Shown piece after piece: positions 11,801 to 21,696 of a stretch of DNA of 64,000 nt. The stretch's first letter is position 1. Every line of letters starts with the position of its first letter. The stretch spans positions 1 through 64,000 of the forward strand of contig JASAMV010000478.1 in NCBI GenBank assembly GCA_030248065.1, in the 5' to 3' direction. This DNA is from Rhynchonema sp. JSB1_4. Its lineage: Eukaryota > Nematoda > Chromadorea > Monhysterida > Xyalidae. Below the pieces are notes generated by a model, which had not been told where the DNA came from, did no database searches, and saw only the letters and a program-made list of their open reading frames with translations. The position numbers were made by a program, and so were the translations under genes.

Positions 11801-11811
11801 GATTTGAGCAT
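9541..11811 (-). CDS. LINE ORF2 fragment: reverse transcriptase, RNase H, zinc knuckle
   Basis: An uninterrupted frame of 756 codons. Reverse transcriptase: palm motif around residue 116, GCAQGGVLSPL near 173 and the catalytic YADD at 207-210. RNase H: FTDG (D481), an E near 516, SDCRSAL (D542), and IPGHSGIEGN...RADELA (H584, D594). A CxxC...H...C knuckle lies at 695-710. The RT plus RNase H order fits I/LOA-type non-LTR elements. The first four codons belong to the duplicated target site, so the true element frame starts inside. The lack of stops suggests a recent insertion. Confidence 0.9.
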   Translation of the reverse strand: MLKSPTLALMFQSCLAWAYMPKMWKKAKVIFIPKPGKEDYSQAKSFRPISLTSFMLKTLERLVDSFIRENVLKNIPIHPNQHAYQAGKSTETALHCVVSRLEQAVMVKKQYCIGAFIDVEGAFDNAPFALIKSELKRRHVPSPIRAWIAQMLETRTVQVELNGEKLGAITTRGCAQGGVLSPLIWCLIMDKLILEILTKTNLYIQAYADDAVLLASGTDLSQLCAHMQEGLNVAATWCHNNGFRVNPDKTEVVVFTKKRLRIGIQPIKIGNKVIKMTETVKFLGITIDRKLTWRQHIEKQCKKATISLFQCRRIASGNWGLQPRVCLWVYNCVIKPMLLYGSVVWWQRTNLITVKKLLGKVQRLGCLFITGAFKSTPTAALETLLCLAPLDQVAKSQAMLCASRLVNTGMWDTVTGAKTSHTCIVDEIAENVPVLAMPRDRMVKKLNFHDAYKVDIRDKAFFEEYGANWVENHAGIKVFTDGAKHVINGCTGAGVTLRDTNKSFGLGQNATVYQAETFAILKAAEQLQSQLIRRNEITIFSDCRSALQSLKRCETTSKLVQECRDKLNEVGSENHLSLKWIPGHSGIEGNMRADELARKGRYKPLQGPEPALALASSVCKRSVKRWLLEGLQNKWMSESRCRQSKLFIKNVDIYKTKALLSLNRQQLRNMVGVFTGHCAVNKHLHIIGLADSPTCDACGLDAESAEHYICTCRTYRHIRAELLGGQTVTCEDVQDMKVQYIAAFIKRTERFEQAEE

Positions 11812-11982
11812 AAGTGTTGACGATAGATAGATGAAATCAAAAAGTGTTGACGATAGATAGATGAATTTGGGGGGGGGACACCCCCACCCCCCCCCCAGTA
11901 CTACCCTGGGTTGGGCTGGGGTGGGGTTCTGTTAATGGGGGGTCAATTAATGGGGGTTCTATTTTTGATTTCGAGCCATTTA
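11812..11982. repeat. 18-bp repeat copies followed by type A G-run fragment
   Basis: Two TGTTGACGATAGATAGAT copies (about 11815 and 11845) continue the array that the LINE interrupted. They are followed by C/G runs and the middle of a type A element up to its TTTTGATTTCGAGCCATT segment, where a type B element begins. Confidence 0.6.
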
Positions 11983-12113
11983 CCGTATTCCCTAAAATAG
12001 AGCCCCCCCAAAAAATAGAGCCCCCCAAAAATACAGCCCCCCCCCCCAACTTGGAATTCCTCGCTTGGGTGTCGTAAAGTCAAGTTCTTGTATAAGACAC
12101 CTTGTGTACAACC

Positions 12114-12525
12114 AGTGTAGTGGCAGGCCCATGTGTGGGAGGTAAGTATGATGCGGGGTTGGGACCGGAAGCGTGAGAGGTATGATTTTGGTCACCCAAA
12201 AAGGCGAAAAAACACCGTTTTTGTGATATATTTTTGGCCAAAAATTGAGGTAAAAATAGTACTTTTTCAAAATTTTCGCCGAAAATCGCCTAAAAATAGG
12301 TATTATGTGCGGGTTTGCGCGCGGGGCGCGCGATTTTTGGGAAAATAAGGTAGAAAAACACCGATTTTTGCCTTAAAAAGGTATAAAATTGCTTGTGAGA
12401 GGTATGATTTGGAGTTGTGAGAGGTAAGTACTCAACCCCCCCAACCCCCCCCTCGGGTTTTGTGGTAGGTAAGTACTGAGAGGGGGTAACCCCCCACAAC
12501 CCCCCCCCCCAGCCACTACTATGGT
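12114..12525. mobile_element. GTGAGAGGTATGATTT family repeat, copy 2, hAT-like ends
   Basis: Starts CAGTGTAGTGGCAGGCCCAT and ends near CCAGCCACTACTA. The flanks TGTACAAC and GGTACAAC look like an imperfect 8-bp duplication. Homologous to 6140-6480. No protein-coding potential. Confidence 0.55.
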
Positions 12526-12646
12526 ACAACGTTTGTGGTTGAGTATATGATGACGTAAAGCCTTTTATGGAAGATCTGCACCTAAAAACACTCATAATGA
12601 CCAGTAACACCCTGACAGAACTCCATTTTAGGGGTATTTTTGGAAC

Positions 12647-13068
12647 CAGAGGTGGGAATCGGGCCGGCCCGAGGTTTCCGGCCCGAACGGTCGGGCCGGG
12701 CCGGGCCGGGCCGACTTTTCGGAATGTCGGGCCGGGCCGGGCCGGGGTGGCCGGCCCGAAAAGGCCCGACATCATCGAATTTCAATAAAAAATCGTGATT
12801 TTTTAGGCTAAATTTGCCAAAATTTCTCGCGATTCTGCAAATTAGTACCGACTTCCATGATTATCAGGTATTTCTAAACCAAAAAAACAGTAATTTTTGC
12901 ACCAAAAAATTGCTTCAAAATATCACCAGAAAAAGTCGGGCCGAAAAAATCGGGCCGGGCCGGGCCGGGCCGACTTTTTTCCAAGTCGGGCCGGGCCGGG
13001 CCGGGCCGACCCCCGGACCTCGTCGGGCCGGGCCGGGCCGAGGTAACCCGACCCGATTCCCACCTCTG
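12647..13068. mobile_element. GC-rich hAT miniature element with GGGCCG repeats
   Basis: Terminal repeats CAGAGGTGGGAATCGGG and CCCGATTCCCACCTCTG are flanked by an exact 8-bp duplication TTTGGAAC (12639-12646 and 13069-13076), the hallmark of hAT transposition. Both arms are dense in GGGCCG hexamers; the 200-bp centre is AT-rich. Strong hairpin potential; no coding capacity. Confidence 0.9.
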
Positions 13069-13174
13069 TTTGGAACATTTTTTTGAGATTTTGGGCAGCG
13101 AAAAAATACAGCCCCCCAAAAATAGAGCCCCCCCAAAAATACAGCCCCCCCTAAAAGGGGTCAGTGAAAAAATA

Positions 13175-13607
13175 CCGTAAAAACCTAAATACAGCCCCCC
13201 CCCCGGAATAGAGCCCCCCCGTAATACAGCCCCCAAAAAGGGGTCAGTGAATTAATAGAGGCCCCCCCGGAATAGAGCCACCCCCTAAGTAACACCCCCT
13301 ATACTGTAGTGTATTAAGGCTTGATAGTGGTGTACAGGTACATTTATGCACGTTTGTTGTTCGTTCAGAGCACATAATACGCCTCCTATTGACGAATAGA
13401 CACGAATAAATGCGATTACAAGCGAAAAAACATCCTTTCAAACCTCTTTTTAGGGGTTTTTGGGGGGTATTTCTGGGAACAATTTTTCAGGTTCGGGTCA
13501 GTGAATTAATAGAGGCCTCCCCGGAATAGAGCCCCCCCCGTAATAGAGCCCCCCAAAATGGGGTCAGTGAGTTAATAGAGCCCCCCCTTCTATTTAGGTT
13601 TTTACGG
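13175..13607. mobile_element. Inner type B element nested in a type B element
   Basis: CCGTAAAAACCTAAATA and TATTTAGGTTTTTACGG ends with TA on both sides (13173-13174, 13608-13609). Nearly the same length and internal order as the copy at 7536-7956. It is inserted in a sister copy of the same family. Confidence 0.75.
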
Positions 13608-13640
13608 TACAGCCCCCCTTGTATTTTAGGTTTTACGGTA

Positions 13641-13699
13641 GGGGGGTTCAATTAATGGGGGGGTCAATTAATGGGGGGGTTCTATTTCCGACAATACGG
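13641..13699. repeat. Right end of the outermost type A element
   Basis: G-run segment ending TTCTATTTCCGACAATACGG then TA. It pairs with the type A fragment at about 11915-11982; everything between was inserted later. Confidence 0.65.
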
Positions 13700-13739
13700 T
13701 ACACTGGTATTGGGTATTGTGCCCACCCATAATCCTAAT

Positions 13740-15062
13740 CTCTGTCTGTTGTTCGATGCCTTGCCTGCCTGCCTGCCGCAGAACAAAAATTCTGTCATTT
13801 CTCTTTTATTTCACAGCGGAGAACTCCGGAGATTTCTCTGGTGTGGCCCAGGGCAGTGTCATCGGCCCGATCTTGTTTTTGCTCTTTATAAATGATATCG
13901 TCAGTGTCGTTGCGGATGGTACTAAATTGTACCTATATGCTGATGATATTAAAATTTATAGGGAAATCCATAGCATTGAGGATTTGCATCAATTGCAGTC
14001 CGACATTCACTCAGTTCAAAGCTGGATGTCTGCTAATGGCCTTAGGGTCTCAGCCAAAAAATGTGCAATTCTCAGGCTTGGGGTACTCTCCCCCGTGCCG
14101 CCAATTTACCTCTTGGATAACTCACCCATTACCCTCCCCCCCTTTGTCCGAGACCTCGGTGTCCTTTTTGATCAGGGCAGCCTAAATTTTGAAGCCCATT
14201 CTGCTAAGCTCATCACCGAGGCTAGCAGAATGGCCAGCATAATAAGAAGGAACTTCTACACCAGGGACCCCTCCTTTTTACGCAAGCTATATTTGGCTTA
14301 CGTTCGCCCCATTTTAGAATTTTGCATGTCGGTTTGGTCTCCACAAGATAAAACCACGTGCAGCTGGTGTATCGGCGTGTCATCAATGACTTGGTATTGG
14401 TGCACAAAATTATTTCCGGCATTATACCAGGGGTTGCAAGGAGCGACTTTTTCACCCCACCCTCCTCCCGTCATGTCCGTGGCCACTGCCAACAGCTGAG
14501 TCGAGTCCGGGGTCCAGGTCGGGCCTTGGAAAGGTTCTGGAGTCACCGTGTTGTCGATCTGTGGAACGGTCTTCCCGAGTGTGTAGTCGTCTCAAATTCA
14601 TCCCATCAATTCAAAAAAAGGCTGCGCGCACTTTGTCGCGACCGTGTCTGGGACCATATTTTGTCCAATTTCTCTTCAGCCATCAATTAATTATCACTCA
14701 CTCGTTGGTCACGCCTTGCTGAATCGCTGCTACATTAGTCTTTTTCACTTTCAGACCAATTAAAATCATTAACTTCGTCAAACTTATCAAAGTTTCCTTG
14801 GCTTGTTGTTTCGGTGCCACACTGCGTTGAGTTGACTGTTGCGACACCTCAAAATCGGTTTGTTCCATTCTTTTCAATTCATTTTTTGCTGTTGGTTGTT
14901 GTTGTCAATCTCGTCCAGTAGTGTTACCATACGTTACCGTTACCCCCGCCCTACCCGTTCTGTTTGTCCGTGTTTGTTTGCTCATATTTAGCTCATTTTG
15001 TTAATTCTTCCTAGCCTGCCGTTAGGCTTTTGCGAAAGCATGCATAAAACTTGAAACTTGAA
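13740..15062 (+). pseudogene. Decayed CR1/jockey-like LINE reverse-transcriptase fragment
   Basis: One frame to about 14350 encodes the RT core: GSVIGPILFLLFINDI, the catalytic LYADDIKIY, then SANGLRVSAKKC and the thumb region ending near FCMSVWSPQ. The homology continues in another frame from about 14358 (LVYRRVINDLVLVHKIISG...FFTPPSSR...DLWNGLPECVV), so there is a frameshift close to 14350. The 5' part is missing. The 3' end may be the ACTTGAAACTTGAA repeat near 15047-15062. Inactive; clade assignment by RT motifs only. Confidence 0.8.
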
Positions 15063-15104
15063 TTTCCGAGGATCATTTTTTTCTGGCACGGTCGTTTTTT
15101 TCTC

Positions 15105-15338
15105 TGTGGGTGATATTTTCGAAACGGTGCAAAGATCAGTTGGGTGTAAAGGTCGGTGGAAAGCTCGGTCGACAGCTCAGTGTGAAAGACCTCGGTGTAA
15201 ACTTGAAACATTCCACGTTAATAACAGGCAATGTTTCACGTTTACACCGAGCTACGCCGACCGAGCTTTCGACCGAACTTTACACCGACCTTTATGCCCA
15301 ACTGACCTTTACACCGTTTCGAAAATTCCACCCTGTGT
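15105..15338. repeat. Foldback repeat with GGGTGATATTTTCGAAACGG ends
   Basis: The left arm reads GGGTGATATTTTCGAAACGG then TTGGGTGTAAAGGTCGGTG; the right arm is the complement, ending CGTTTCGAAAATTCCACCC. Related copies or halves lie at about 24410-24855 and 51885-52035. Non-coding. Confidence 0.65.
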
Positions 15339-15481
15339 TTTTATTTTTTCTCTGAAAATGTGATCAAACACGCTTTTGGCGGAATGTGACCAACTCTTTG
15401 GAGGGGCGGCACGCGCGCAACGAACTCGCAAAAGCGCCCCGCGGCGAGCCGGCCAATTTGTTGCCAATTGCTGCTTTGACA

Positions 15482-18400
15482 ATGGTGTTGATAGCAATAT
15501 TTCAATCATCGAAAGGTTCACCGAAATTTTTAGTGAACAAGTTTTTGCCGAATCGAACCATAACTTTCTTATTGTAGGCTACAATGTGAAATTTCACCAA
15601 GCACCGCCCCAAACGAACGCGCAAGCTCTGCTAAATTTCACTTGTCAACGAATGCGAGGTGTTTTGCGTGAAACAGCAGCGTCGACAAAGGATAATCCAT
15701 CGAAAATGTGCTACGTATTGGCACGAGACCCCAGAAGGCCCTGGCCCCACGAACGCGTCTCCAAGTCGCACTTTGACGCCTGGCAGCACTGTTTGAAACA
15801 TCTGGTATTCCCTGACGCCAACCTTGACACCGAAATGTCGGTCACCCAGAGCTCGACGTTGTGGCGCGCGGATGACCCAAAGAAGAAGAATAAAGAGATC
15901 ATCAACGCGTTGCTGAAAGTATATACAGTATGAACACCAGTGTGCTTTTTCTGACTAATTGTAAAGTGGTTGACGTGACACATCGTGGATATGGCGGGTG
16001 CAAGCTTGGTGATCAAGAAATTTCTTAATGCTGTTAATTTAAAAAAATTCACGTGGCACCAAGGCAGATCACATTCGATCCGATCCGATCACCCATCGTT
16101 TGACAGTTTGAATAGCGCACTAAACCTAAAGATCATCAAATGTGTTATTCTAGGATTCGATCTTCACCAACAAACAGAAAAACGAGCGGAACCTTCGACT
16201 TTGCAATCACTTCACGCGTGTCTGGACCCGGCTTAATCAAACCACGTCAACAACAACCGGTGCCTAACATTGAGTACAAGTTATCAGCTCAGTGACCTTA
16301 GATGCATCTAAAAAGTAAAAATCCACACTAGAGCTTCATCTATAGAGCACAAACTTCACAGAAAAGCCTGAAAAGTATGGAGTGGGCTGGAAATGGGTCG
16401 AAAGCCCAGTCGATGTGCCAGAAGACACGCTGACTGCACCGAGTGACGATCGATACCGAAAAAAGGAGGATCCTTGGTGGTTTTGGATTGAGGTACATAA
16501 GTACAGTCTCCCCTGCTGATAGTGACACGAACAGGATACTGTAGGACGGTACACAATGTACTATTTTCGATCGCCTTTTCCTGGTGAACAACTGAAACAC
16601 TGGCTGATAAGGAGGGCATTGAGATCGGCGAGTGCCGAAAATCCTTCATACAACGTCCGATCCGGATCACGAAGTTTCATACAGGTCGGAGAATAATCAC
16701 CCGATTAATACAACACCACAAACAGTCTGCACATAAGGGCAGGTGTCACTATTCAGTGAATGATGAGCAAGCGTCACCATAAAGGGGCAGTGCTGTGGGT
16801 AATACTCGTTGCAGAGCGCCAATGGAGGCGACGGCCGGTCAGCATTGGACGACTACCAAGTCAGCGCCAAGTACGCGGGCAATTGTGCGACCGTGTGCCG
16901 CAGGGATGGCCGTTTGAACGACCACGGCTGCGACGAACGACAAATGTTCATCTGTGAATTCAGTGGTTTGTGCTGTTGTGGATTTCAAGTTATATTTTTG
17001 GAAGAAACGGTTGAAAATTTATGGAATCATTTGTTATTTATTATGTATGTGCGTCTTTACAAGAACAACAACGGTAGGCCAACACTGAACTACTATTGTG
17101 CGGCGGTTCAGTACCGGGGCACAGGCCATTCAAGCCCGGCTGGAGCCTAAGCCTATAATTGGGTCAAATATGCTGGGCCTGAATCGGCCGGGCCTGAAAG
17201 ACTGGGCCTGAACTTCCGGGCCTGAAAAGACGCGGAAAACTGAGCTGCATGTAACTTCGAACCGAAAGAAAACAGCAACAAAAACAAATAACCATTTCGA
17301 GACACGGGAGCTGACTATATGGTCATAAAATATGATATGCTCCATTTTTGCTCCATTCAGCGCCCGACCTGCTGGACCCGTGCATTGTCAACAACGGTGG
17401 TTGCGAGCATTTGTGTCTGCCCGACCCGGTCCAGCCGTGGAGCCCCTATTGCCACTGCGAACCCGGATACTCGACGTATGGACCCAAGATCTGTGCCGGT
17501 CCGTGAGACAACCTTTTAATTTCAACAAAACAATTATGGAGGATGGTCTGCTCTTATCGTTTTTTGAGTGGCAGGGATTATTTTCAACTGAGCAAACCCG
17601 ACGTTCGAGGACGATCACCGAGAATAAGAGAAAAAATAGCAGACTCCAAAAGAGCAGGTCAATTGAATGAAAACGTCAATGAAAACGATTAAGCCTACAG
17701 ACCATAGTATACAAGGGATTGGAACAAAATAAAATCATTCGCACCTTTAGCTCTGCTGAAGCCAGATTTTCATAAAAATTTTCCCAACAAATCGCGCAAA
17801 CGGCCGACCCTGAAATTCTGAATTCCGTGCTCATCTTATGCACATATATCCACAAGTGAACAGAACGGGAACCGACGACTATTTTGATCACTGCGTGGAA
17901 TATTCACCATGTAGAGCACGGATTGTTCATTCGCGTTAACAACAGTATGTATGTATACAGAGGGATTCACCATGTAGATGTTCACTATGTGGACGTTTGA
18001 CTATTATAGGCACACTACACCAACACGACCCCGATTTCGAAGCTAGTGTGTATTCAACACGAATAGAAAGAGAAAATCATTATGCTGCATTTTGCATTCT
18101 TCAACGTGTAACATTTCCCAAATCAGCAGCCACTTTTGAATGTTTCACTATTCTGCCAGCTGCGAAATCGAGCTCATGTCGATGTAGTTTGCCTTTACAT
18201 GGTCCTTCCCAAATGTAATCACTATTGTCACAGTGGTGCGTCGTCGCGATTGCGTCAGCTGGCTGGTAGTCTCCATTCTGAGCGCGTTCGCAGTTGTGAT
18301 GACGGTGATGGTTGTCTGTGGATTTACGCACATCAACTATTGGCTCCACGAATTGAATGAGGGAAACCAGCACCATGTGCGTGTTGTGTTGACTTGACAG

Positions 18401-20080
18401 TCCGTCCTCTTTGTGCTGGAACCCTCAATTCCCTCATCCCTCATAAGTATCCACCAAAATACTTTTGAATAGTATTTGGATCCCCAATCCGCCACTGACT
18501 TAGAAACTTGATTGCAACTTCTACAGTATTATGTTCTTAATGGCTGAAAATGCTCACCTCCCGATCACATCACTATAAAGAGGACAGACTGTACTTGTTC
18601 TAGATTGGCCCGGGATAACTAAAAACTCCCAGGTGGTATAATGTATGATGGTAGAGAAGGGCACCGAGTTTTGTGTTTGTGATTAAAATGCTGTAATACC
18701 GAATTGGAATCCAAAATACTGGAATGGGTTTTAGACTACGTTTTAGTATAGTGTTTCCTGTTTTTCTTGGTCCAAGGCAACACGCGGGCCCGTGTTATAA
18801 CTGAACTTCTAGTTGAGGTCGAGATTACAATTTCGATTCAATCACGCAGCTGGAAAAAACGTGTCAAAGTTTGCCTGTGGAAGCTAACAACAACAATGTT
18901 TCACATGCTCGCTGTGAGCTTTGCACGTGTGCGCTGCCAGCATGTCATTGAAACATTTCACCATGTTTGCTGCTGAGTGGCGTGTTTGGATTAACAAGGA
19001 CACATTCTTAATCTCTTTCATTGGTTTCTGAAATCTCGACCCCAAACTGGAGTTGAGTTATAACGTGGGGTAGCTTGTTTCCTTTGACTTGCATAAAAAG
19101 GAAACACTATATCTACATGAGGCCGACAGAAAACCGCTTATTCCACAATGTCGATGCGCATCTGATGATAAATTTCTCTTCCTATTGCAAGTATGGCATG
19201 GTTCTGAACGGAATTTGATCCATAGCAAGGACACCCAGCCAGGTATTGGTCGCACAATGATTTTATAAGAATTGGTCAAATTTGAATCGTGAAGCAGGAA
19301 ACTGACGGGGCAGTGACGTTGCGTTGCGCGATCGCACACTAACCATGCAGTCACCAAAATGTTTCAGACCCACAGCAGCCTGGGGGCTCTGCTGGATTAT
19401 TTTCAGCGGAAAATGTTTTGGGAGAATCGTAAATAGCACAGTGGCTAAGAGTAACTGAACGTGAAAGTCAGGATTGATTTGATGAATTCTTAAATGATCG
19501 TTGTGCGACCAATACAATGCCGAAGCATGGAGCCTAATCTATATGTGCACGAACTTGACCCTTAAGTTCCATTTTCAGGCAGGAACTGCAGTGAGTCGAT
19601 GGGAGGCGCTGCGAATCAAACTTGAAGCACTCGCTAAGCCGCTGGCAGTCGCTGCAGCGCAAGACAACACTGAGGGTAGGGGTTGGTGGGTTGGGGGGGG
19701 GGGGGTAAAGTAGAAATTCTACTGAGACAATTTTTCAACCCATCTTTATTTCACCAAAACTTTGACGAGAACTCTGTGAGAAGCGAAATCTTCGATCGAT
19801 TTCAGGATCGACCATGACCGACGATGGAGACGAGAAGACGAACAAAACTGACAAAAAGAAGAGCAAATCCGACAGTGAGACGGTCAAAACGAAGAAAAAG
19901 ACGAAAAAAGTGAAGGTTACCGCTGTTGTCACTGATTATTTGCCGGTTAAAATGGTGAATGCAAAATGCAGTCTTGGAAACAAAATTCAGGAAACAGCCA
20001 AAGACAAGTCGTCATCGAGCTCAAGCTCCGAATCGGACTCAAAAACGGAAAAAGCAAAACCAAAACGAAAAAAGAAGTGA
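15482..20080 (+). CDS. C-type lectin / EGF / single-pass membrane protein, 9 exons
   Basis: Exons: 15482-15515, 15578-15918, 16154-16259, 16362-16492, 16815-16965, 17361-17498, 18234-18376, 19579-19675, 19806-20080; 471 codons, all phases compatible. The lectin fold spans exons 2-5: HFDAWQHCL...TLW, WKWVESP, then NCATVC...GRLNDHGCDERQMFICEF with the four core cysteines. Exon 6 is one EGF domain (CIVNNGGCEHLCL...CHCEPGYS...C). Exon 7 carries a membrane segment LVVSILSAFAVVMTVMVVCG. Exons 8-9 give a cytoplasmic tail rich in K, S and D/E ending KPKRKKK. The classical EPN/QPD sugar-binding triplet is not seen, so calcium-dependent mannose or galactose binding is doubtful. The start is uncertain: the proposed first exon is short for a signal peptide. 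Ligand unknown. Confidence 0.8.
19237..19518. repeat. Foldback miniature element, GTATTGGTCGCACAA ends
   Basis: Left end GTATTGGTCGCACAATGAT and right end ATCGTTGTGCGACCAATAC are inverted complements. It lies in intron 7 of the lectin gene. A related copy near 38.2-38.87 kb shares TGACGTTGCGTTGCG and CAGGATT...GATGAATTCTTA and serves as an empty-site reference for the TTAA element there. Confidence 0.6.
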
Positions 20081-20276
20081 GATAATTATTGAGATTATCC
20101 ACCGTCAGGATCGTACGTATGTAATTATAATTGACTGGACCACTACTGCTGATAGATGAATCGTTTACCTAACTATCAATTAGGTAATTACAAATCCTTT
20201 ACCTGGAATTTGCGTTACATCATGCTTTCTTGAGACGTCACATAATTAGAGTATCATTAGTTATTAATCCAACTAG

Positions 20277-20470
20277 ACGGGACCCGTGCCTACGGCCCGG
20301 CTACAGCGCCGCGCCCGTGCCCCCCCCCCCGAAGACCCGTTAGCATACCCAAAGCTACCCGTGAAAATTGACCCGTCCGCCCTTCCGAGGGAGGGGGCCA
20401 CAGACAGACATAAGACGGGACCCGTGCCTACGGCCCGGCTACAGCGCCGCGCCCGTGCGGAGTGTATATT
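20277..20470. repeat. Duplicated GC-rich repeat, GACGGGACCCGTGCCTACGG unit
   Basis: The unit GACGGGACCCGTGCCTACGG plus about 30 following bases appears at 20277 and again at about 20414, separated by sequence containing ACAGACAGACA. Likely a small dispersed repeat; no coding content. Confidence 0.5.
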
Positions 20471-20736
20471 TTAAGGCAACGTTCAATAATTTCAGGATAT
20501 CGAGTACCAACATTTTATTTCAAAATATGATATGCAGCTCTGCAGGAGAAATACTCTCACAAAACGCCTCTGTTACATCCCTACAATAATTTTGGCCAGA
20601 TAAGCATCCAGTCTTGCACAATAAAGGCCTGTTTATACTCTGACTGCCCGGCAGCAGCAGTCAAAATTTGTGACTGCCCGTTCTGTCAGCTCATTAACAG
20701 AGCACGAACAGTAGACGGCAGGCAGCGGTCAATGGA

Positions 20737-21290
20737 GTGAAGCGTGGTGGAAAAGAAACGGAAGATAACAAAGGGGAAACGGAGTTAAAAATAGGAGGGG
20801 GAGAGTGGAAAATGGGCTTGAGAAAGGTGGGAGGGAAGGGAAAGAGGAGGGGAGGTCAAGAAGGGGGAAAAGGGAATCCAAAAAAGAAGGAAAGAGAAGA
20901 GAAAAGGGAAGGAAGGGCGGAAACGGAGTTAAAAATAGGAGGGGGAGAGTGGAAAATGGGCTTGAGAAAGGTGGGAGGGAAGGGAAAGAGAGGAGACTGG
21001 CCTGAGAAGGACGGAAGAAAAAAGAGGAGGGGAGGTCAAGAAGGGGGAAAAGGGGAATTGGAAAAAAGAAGGAAAGAGAAGAGAAAAGGGAAGGAAGGGA
21101 AAGGAAAGAAAAAAGGAGGGAGAGAAGGGAAAGAGAGGAGAGTGAAAATTGGAAAAAAGAAGGAAAGAGAAGAGAAAAGGGAAGGAAGGGGAAAGGAAAG
21201 AAAAAAGGAGGGAGGGAAGGGAAAGAGAGGAGAGTGAAAAGAGAGGGAGGGGGCCACAGACAGACAGACAGACAGACAGACATACATACA
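20737..21290. repeat. About 520-bp polypurine tract ending in a GACA microsatellite
   Basis: From 20737 to about 21250 the plus strand is almost pure A/G. A unit of about 160 bp (GGAGTTAAAAATAGGAGGGG onward) occurs twice, then an 80-90-bp GGAAAAAAGAAGG unit repeats. It ends in CAGACAGACAGACA and CATACATACA. It lies between the 3' ends of two convergent genes. Long open frames on both strands here are artefacts of composition. Confidence 0.8.
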
Positions 21291-21696
21291 CCTTCCTGTT
21301 TTAGTAGTATAGATATCAAAATACACGCATAAGAGAATGGTATATTGAGCTGTTTATTGAAATGAAACAACGAGATTCCGATGGACTTGGTGATCGCGGC
21401 TATGTATAGTTATGGTTTGATTTCGATAGTCACTCTTAAATTTATATCTCACCCAGTGTCCAATTTTAACCAGTAAGTGCATTGATTCAATAGTTCAACA
21501 AAACACGCATCACACAAAATCAGTCTAACGTCACCAAGGCGTATAATAATTTGGTTCTCAATCTGACCCCAATAATCATTCAAAAAGCCAGAACATTTTG
21601 AAAAAAAAAGATCGAGAAAAACTATTTCGTGTGTGACAGATAATGAGTTTTGCAGAGTATCGCTCGATTTATATACTGCAGTTGTTTTGTATAAAT

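Larger units (their letters stand above)
11983..13638. mobile_element. Outer type B element containing further insertions
   Basis: Starts CCGTATTCCCTAAAATAGAG after TA and ends TATTTTAGGTTTTACGG before TA (13639-13640). The host type A sequence ends ...GAGCCATTTA on the left and resumes TAGGGGGGTTCAATTAATGG on the right, matching the uninterrupted copy at about 8925-8960. Inside are a GTGAGAGG-family repeat, a GGGCCG-rich hAT element and a second type B element. Confidence 0.65.

Noticed and set aside
12290..12775. Open frame of 161 codons on the minus strand
   Set aside because: Composed of GGGCCG repeats and flanking miniature-element sequence; reads as A/R/P/G repeats.
12874..13236. Open frame with G-rich repeats on the minus strand
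   Set aside because: Translation of hAT and type B element C/G runs; not protein-like.
20729..21370. Long open frames on both strands, including a 213-codon one rich in S, F, P and L
   Set aside because: They fall in the polypurine tract; the absence of stops follows from base composition and the peptides are low complexity.
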